Source of the DNA: Flavobacterium resistens | GTDB lineage: Bacteria > Bacteroidota > Bacteroidia > Flavobacteriales > Flavobacteriaceae | Assembly (NCBI RefSeq): GCF_900182645.1 | Contig: NZ_FXTA01000002.1 | Span: forward strand, 620,001-684,000 | Reading direction: 5' to 3' | DNA length: 64,000 nucleotides | In this document: piece after piece, positions 59,676 to 64,000 of the stretch | Layout of the letters: each line of letters starts with the position of its first letter | Numbering within the stretch: position 1 is the first letter of the stretch | The notes under the pieces: generated by a model | Database searches by the model: none | Told to the model about the DNA's origin: nothing | The model's input: only the letters and a program-made list of their open reading frames with translations | Program-made: the position numbers and the translations under genes

Positions 59676-61721
59676 AAGAAAATCTGCATCAGAAACTCCT
59701 TCGTTTATTTTGATATCGGACATTTTGATATCCAATTCAAAACCAACATTCTGAATTAAATTAAAAGGAACTTTTACACCTTTTACTTCTTTATAATCAT
59801 TGAAGTTTGTGATTTGCGTAACCGATTTTCCGCCTTGCTCGCGAACTTTTGACTCTGCCACTTTTAATCCAGATTTGATATCGTAGAAATAAGTTGTTTT
59901 GCCGTCTTTAATTGCATAAGCATCACTTCCGTTGATAGGTTCGATGCTATCAACTTTTAAATCGGTTCTTTTTGCTAATTGAAGTTCTTCAAAAGGAGCA
60001 GCATTTGCTTTCATTTCTTTTAAATCATCACCTTCTAAATTTTTGCGCTGACCTTGCTGTTCAATATAAGCACCTTTTTCATTTACAACCTGTTTCATCA
60101 AACTCATAGCTCCCATAGCAAGCGAAACCATCATTTTGCCTTTTGAATCCAATTTTGAAGTAAAAGTCAATGGAGTAGGAGCTTGCGGAATCGTTGTGCT
60201 TCCATTCATATAAAGCGTTTTAACTGAAGTCACTGCTTTTTCGCCTCCAATTGCTTTAATATAATTTTCGAAAACTGTTTTTGCAGTAACACTCGCAGGA
60301 GCTTCTTTTTTAGTTGCTGGTTTTTCAACCGGATTTCCGTATTTATCAAAATAATAAATCGGAATTTGAAGTTTCTCGATACCTGAAATTACATCAGAAC
60401 CTTTTCCGACAATAACAATTCGCATATTGTCAAGTAGGAAATATTTGTTTGCAACACGGTAAATATCATCAGCCGATACATTATTTATGGTCTGAATGTA
60501 TTTCTCATAGAAATCCGCAGGAAGTTTTTCTGTTTCGATATTTAAAGCATAACGCGCAACAGCCTGAGGTTTTTCAACCTGCATTACAAAACGCCCAATA
60601 TATCCGGCTTTTACATTTTTCAAGACATCTTCAGAAACTTTTTCTGTTCTGATTCTTTTGATTTCTTTTATAAATTGAACAACAGCGCTGTCTGTAACCG
60701 AGTTACGAACGGCAGATGAAGCTTTGAATTTACCAACGTATTTTCCGGTTCCTATACTTGAATTAGCGCCATATGTCCAAGCGTGTTGTTCACGTAAATT
60801 CATGTTCAGATAACTGTTGAAATCGCCTCCTAAAATTTGATTTGCAATAACAGCAGGAAAAAAATCAGGATCGCTCATTTTCAAGTTTACTGTATTTACC
60901 AGCGAAATTTCAGACTGAACCGCATTTGGAACATCTACAAAATCAATTTGAAGTTTAGAAGCGTTTTCTGGATTCGGATAGGTGTTTTTTGGAGCAGACT
61001 GTTTTTTCCATCCGCCAAAAAGTTTTTCAACTGAGGTTTTTACATCTTTAAATTTCACATCTCCTATAACAACTAAATAAGCATTTTCTGGAACGAAATA
61101 CGTATTGTAATTTGTCTGAACATCCGCAAGAGTTACATTTTTTACTGTTTCTTCAGAAAGATATTCTCCAGAAGGATGGTTTTTTCCAAAAGCCAAAACA
61201 TCAACAACGCGATTTGCAATTGCCGGAACGCTTTTTTCTTCTGCCTTTAATCCTTCAATCAATTTTGCTTTTTCTTTGTCGAATTCAGTTTGAGTGAAAT
61301 TTGGCTGTAAAGCGCCTTCTGCTAAAAGCTCTAAAACACGTCCAGAATATTTAGAAAGCGAACTAGCAAAAGCGCCTTGTGATGTAAAGTTGATGCTTGC
61401 GCCGTAGAAATCAATTTCTTCGTTAAAAGCTTCTTTAGTTGTTTTTTTGGTTCCGTTTCCAATTAAACTGCTGGTCAATTCATCAACACCTTTTTTGTTG
61501 CCTTCAGTAAAAGGAGCATTGTCTAGAGTTAAGTTGAAACTAACTCTTGGTAATTTATGGTTTTCGACAACTAAAACTTTCATGCCGTTTGCCAACACAA
61601 AAGTTTGCGGCTTTTTAATGTTGACTACTGGGGCGTTTCCTGGTTTTGGTTGTGGACGATCTTGTGCTATCATAATTCCTGTTAGGAAAAAAAGGATTAA
61701 AAAAGGATATATTTTTTTCAT
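59673..61721 (-). CDS. M16 peptidase-like protein, inactive subunit with C-terminal extension
   Basis: 682 residues with a signal peptide (residues 1-20). The M16 fold is present but HxxEH is replaced by GVDELTS (about 78-84), so this is a non-catalytic subunit. After about residue 480 it carries a 200-residue extension (FENYIKAIGGEKAV, MNGSTTIPQAPTP, VNEKGAYIEQQG) of LolA/outer-membrane-lipoprotein-sorting style. Pairs with the active subunit encoded next to it; likely periplasmic. Confidence 0.85.
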   Translation of the reverse strand: MKKIYPFLILFFLTGIMIAQDRPQPKPGNAPVVNIKKPQTFVLANGMKVLVVENHKLPRVSFNLTLDNAPFTEGNKKGVDELTSSLIGNGTKKTTKEAFNEEIDFYGASINFTSQGAFASSLSKYSGRVLELLAEGALQPNFTQTEFDKEKAKLIEGLKAEEKSVPAIANRVVDVLAFGKNHPSGEYLSEETVKNVTLADVQTNYNTYFVPENAYLVVIGDVKFKDVKTSVEKLFGGWKKQSAPKNTYPNPENASKLQIDFVDVPNAVQSEISLVNTVNLKMSDPDFFPAVIANQILGGDFNSYLNMNLREQHAWTYGANSSIGTGKYVGKFKASSAVRNSVTDSAVVQFIKEIKRIRTEKVSEDVLKNVKAGYIGRFVMQVEKPQAVARYALNIETEKLPADFYEKYIQTINNVSADDIYRVANKYFLLDNMRIVIVGKGSDVISGIEKLQIPIYYFDKYGNPVEKPATKKEAPASVTAKTVFENYIKAIGGEKAVTSVKTLYMNGSTTIPQAPTPLTFTSKLDSKGKMMVSLAMGAMSLMKQVVNEKGAYIEQQGQRKNLEGDDLKEMKANAAPFEELQLAKRTDLKVDSIEPINGSDAYAIKDGKTTYFYDIKSGLKVAESKVREQGGKSVTQITNFNDYKEVKGVKVPFNLIQNVGFELDIKMSDIKINEGVSDADFL

Positions 61722-61734
61722 GATTCGATACTTC

Positions 61735-63057
61735 TTAGTTTTGAGATTTTGCAGTTGGAATATAATCTAAAATCAAGCGTTGGTTCGGGTTCAAATATTT
61801 CTTTGCAACTTCTCTGATTTCTTCTCTCGTTATAGAGTGGTAAATATCAATTTCAGTATTAATTAAATTTACGTCTCCATAAAGCAAATAATAAGAAGCA
61901 AGATTTTCTGCAATTCCTTCTACGCTTGAATTCGCATTCACAAAATTATTATCGAATTTATTCTGTAATTTTTCGTAATCTTTTTCAGAAATCAAATCGG
62001 TTTGGATTTTCACGATTTCTTCATCCATTTCTTTTAAAATGTCTGTTGTTGTATTTGGAGCCATTGGCAATCCATATAATATATAAGTTCCATAATCTTC
62101 CTGACTAAAACCAACAGCACCAATTTGAAGCGCCATCTTTTTATCATCAACGATTTTTTTATAAAGTTTAGAACTTTTTCCGTCACTTAAATAGGAAGAG
62201 ATTAAGTCTAAAACTCTTGCGTCTCTCGTTTTCATTGACGGCGTTCTATACGAAGCAACAACCATCGGAATTTGAATATTTGGATCTTCGTATGTTGCTT
62301 TTATAGTTTGTGTAATAGGTTCTTCGGTATAGACTTGTTTTTTTACTGTTTCCCCTTTTGGAATTGGTCCGAAATATTTCTGAACCCATTCTTTAGCTTT
62401 AGCTTTATCGAAATCTCCGGCAACTACTAAAACAGCGTTGTTTGGCGTATAGAATTTTTTATTGAATGCCTGAAATTCTTCAAGAGTTGCAGCGTCTAAA
62501 TCTTTCATTGAACCAATAGTTGTCCAGCGATACGGATGATTTTTGAACATATTCTTTTTAACCTCCGGAAGAATATTTCCGTAAGGCTGATTGTCGTAGC
62601 GCATTCTTTTTTCTTCTTTTACGACTTCATTCTGCGTATCAACTCCAATTTTATTAATAATAGGATGCATTAATCGTTCTGATTCCATCCATAAACCCAA
62701 TTCTAAATTGTTTGATGGAAAAACTTCATAATAATACGTTCTGTCATCAGAGGTATTGGCATTGTTGACACCTCCGTTTGCAGTAACGATTTTCATCCAT
62801 TCACCGCGTTTGATATTTTGAGTGCCTTCAAATAATAAATGTTCAAAAAAATGTGCAAAACCCGTTCGGTCAGGACGTTCGTCTTTTGAGCCTACGTGAT
62901 ACATTACAGATGTAATAACCACAGGCGCCGATGGATCGTTATGCAAAATTACATGCATTCCGTTATCTAGATTGTATTCTTCAAAAGCCACCTTTTGAGC
63001 ATGTGCTACTCCGCCAAGCATTAGTGCTGCACTTAACATCATTATCGAATTTTTCAT
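61735..63057 (-). CDS. M16 peptidase, catalytic subunit
   Basis: 440 residues, signal peptide (AHA-Q cleavage, residue 20). The zinc motif HxxEH is intact (HFFEH at 69-73) with the distal glutamate expected in the NEVVKEEKRMRYDNQPYG region. Together with the neighbouring gene (13-base gap) it should form a heterodimeric chamber protease in the periplasm, a known arrangement in bacteria. Confidence 0.9.
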   Translation of the reverse strand: MKNSIMMLSAALMLGGVAHAQKVAFEEYNLDNGMHVILHNDPSAPVVITSVMYHVGSKDERPDRTGFAHFFEHLLFEGTQNIKRGEWMKIVTANGGVNNANTSDDRTYYYEVFPSNNLELGLWMESERLMHPIINKIGVDTQNEVVKEEKRMRYDNQPYGNILPEVKKNMFKNHPYRWTTIGSMKDLDAATLEEFQAFNKKFYTPNNAVLVVAGDFDKAKAKEWVQKYFGPIPKGETVKKQVYTEEPITQTIKATYEDPNIQIPMVVASYRTPSMKTRDARVLDLISSYLSDGKSSKLYKKIVDDKKMALQIGAVGFSQEDYGTYILYGLPMAPNTTTDILKEMDEEIVKIQTDLISEKDYEKLQNKFDNNFVNANSSVEGIAENLASYYLLYGDVNLINTEIDIYHSITREEIREVAKKYLNPNQRLILDYIPTAKSQN

Positions 63058-63272
63058 ATAAGATTAATAAATTTATGATACCTAAAATAAGTAGGTAGCA
63101 AAAAGTTGAATATAGTTACTCCAAAAATAGTGTTTTTTGTGTATTATTTTAGAACTTATGCATTTATCGTTAAAAATTAATAGAAATTTACTTATAATTT
63201 TGATTTTAAAAACATTAAAAAGAGTTGAAAAACAGCCGTTAAACAGGAAAAAAATATTTTTGTCACAAGGGA

Positions 63273-63302
63273 TTGCGTAGTAAATTATTAGTTGTATATT
63301 TG
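63273..63302 (+). promoter_or_regulatory. Promoter of rplU-rpmA
   Basis: TTG at 63273-63275, 19-base spacer, perfect TATATTTG at 63295-63302, 30 bases before the rplU ATG. Confidence 0.7.
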
Positions 63303-63332
63303 CAACCTTAAAAATCAATAAATCAATTTGAT

Positions 63333-63770
63333 ATGTATGCAATCGTAGAGATAGCAGGGCAACAATTTAAAGTAAGCAAAGACTTAAAGGTTTATGTTCA
63401 CCGTTTAGCTAACGAAGAAGGTTCAAAAGTTTCTTTTGACAAAGTTCTTTTGTTAGACGATAATGGAAATGTAACTTTAGGCGCCCCAGCTATAGAAGGT
63501 GCTTCAGTAGAAGCTAAAGTGTTACAACACTTAAAAGGTGATAAAGTTATCGTTTTCAAAAAGAAAAGAAGAAAAGGATACAAAAAAAGAAATGGTCACA
63601 GACAATATCTTACTCAAATTGTAATTGAAGGTATTACTGCAGCAGGAGGAACTAAAAAAGCAGCAGCTAAAAAAGCAGTTGTAGCAGAAGAAGTAGCTAC
63701 TGAAGAAGTAGAAGCTCCAAAAGCAAAAAAAGCAGCTCCAAAAGCAAAAAAAGAGACTACTAAAGAATAA
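63333..63770 (+). CDS. rplU: 50S ribosomal protein L21 with Ala/Lys tail
   Basis: 145 residues: the L21 core (YAIVEIAGQQFKVSKDLKVY, FKKKRRKGYKKRNGHRQ) fills about 1-103; the rest (TAAGGTKKAAAKKA... EAPKAKKAAPKAKK) is an Ala/Lys extension of about 40 residues. Such tails occur in Bacteroidetes L21. rpmA follows 24 bases later, the normal operon. Confidence 0.95.
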   Translation: MYAIVEIAGQQFKVSKDLKVYVHRLANEEGSKVSFDKVLLLDDNGNVTLGAPAIEGASVEAKVLQHLKGDKVIVFKKKRRKGYKKRNGHRQYLTQIVIEGITAAGGTKKAAAKKAVVAEEVATEEVEAPKAKKAAPKAKKETTKE

Positions 63771-63794
63771 TAACAATATTTAAACTCATACGTC

Positions 63795-64000
63795 ATGGCT
63801 CACAAGAAAGGTGTCGGTAGTTCGAAGAATGGTAGAGAATCAGAATCAAAACGTTTAGGCGTTAAGATTTATGGTGGTCAAGCTGCTATTGCTGGTAACA
63901 TCATCGTTAGACAAAGAGGTTCAAAACACAATCCAGGTGAAAACGTTTACATCAGTAAAGATCACACACTACACGCAAGAGTAGCTGGAGTTGTTAAGTT
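63795..64000 (+). CDS. rpmA: 50S ribosomal protein L27 (partial, runs off the window)
   Basis: Starts [22 protein letters not shown], and has [21 protein letters not shown], both typical of L27. The last visible codons read ARVAGVVK; the end lies beyond base 64000. There is no N-terminal extension of the kind cleaved in Firmicutes. Confidence 0.95.
   Translation, partial: MAHKKGVGSSKNGRESESKRLGVKIYGGQAAIAGNIIVRQRGSKHNPGENVYISKDHTLHARVAGVVK

Noticed and set aside
63082..63342. Minus-strand ORF of 86 residues before rplU
   Set aside because: It covers the rplU promoter and start, has no start context, and is very AT-rich; treated as accidental.

Overview
The window looks like a chromosomal segment of a Flavobacterium-type member of the Bacteroidetes. 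Evidence: gliding-motility genes (gldA, gldE, gldD), AT-rich DNA with weak A-rich ribosome binding sites, promoters of the Bacteroidetes form TTG-N18-21-TAnnTTTG, AURKAIP1/COX24-type micro-protein next to HU, and several intergenic repeat families typical of this group. There are no rRNA or tRNA genes, insertion sequences, prophages or CRISPR arrays. It reads as stable core genome with unusually decorated intergenic DNA.

Layout. 1-9.1 kb: methionine pathway (metY; a stand-alone homoserine-dehydrogenase-like gene with a degenerate active site; a candidate leader-peptide/attenuator transcript; then a SAM riboswitch in front of metX-thrA-osmC-metZ). 9.1-11.6 kb: small hydrolase, RDD membrane protein, Rrf2 regulator and a TauE exporter. 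11.8-20.8 kb: sulfate assimilation operon (TauE, APS-type cysH, cysD, cysN, siroheme sulfite reductase with a HEPN tail, cobA, precorrin-2 dehydrogenase, ferredoxin-NADP reductase). 21-26.8 kb: a second SAM riboswitch leading a split cobalamin methionine synthase (two genes with a small lipoprotein between them) and metF. 27-34 kb: methyltransferase, dicarboxylate symporter, PLP decarboxylase, gldA and three tandem outer-membrane beta-barrel paralogs that each carry a sigma-54-like promoter. 34.3-37.3 kb: metE with a divergent Lrp/AsnC regulator. 37.3-43.8 kb: dgt, a DUF3078-type protein, dxs, two tandem TonB-like proteins and tadA. 44-52 kb: thioester alpha-2-macroglobulin plus penicillin-binding protein 1C. 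52-58 kb: RNase G, AURKAIP1/COX24 micro-protein, HU, mutY, ssb, gldE, gldD. 58-64 kb: HMA lipoprotein, EamA transporter, an inactive/active M16 peptidase pair, rplU and the start of rpmA.

How it works together. Sulfate is activated by CysDN, reduced by CysH and the sulfite reductase; siroheme comes from CobA and the Met8-like protein and electrons probably from the FNR-like enzyme. Sulfide is then incorporated by MetY/MetZ into the acyl-homoserine made by ThrA and MetX, and homocysteine is methylated by split MetH (with MetF) or MetE. At least three regulatory layers are visible: two SAM riboswitches, a probable Lrp-controlled metE, and a 5' hairpin/operator plus nearby Rrf2 regulator for sulfate assimilation.

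The most unusual content is (a) the pseudo-homoserine dehydrogenase and neighbouring Cys-ending leader ORF with terminator, (b) a family of repeat elements with conserved ends and unrelated hairpin cores, one of which sits inside a SAM-riboswitch leader, (c) three sigma-54-like promoters in a paralog array, and (d) a candidate antisense-oriented small RNA at 30.5 kb.
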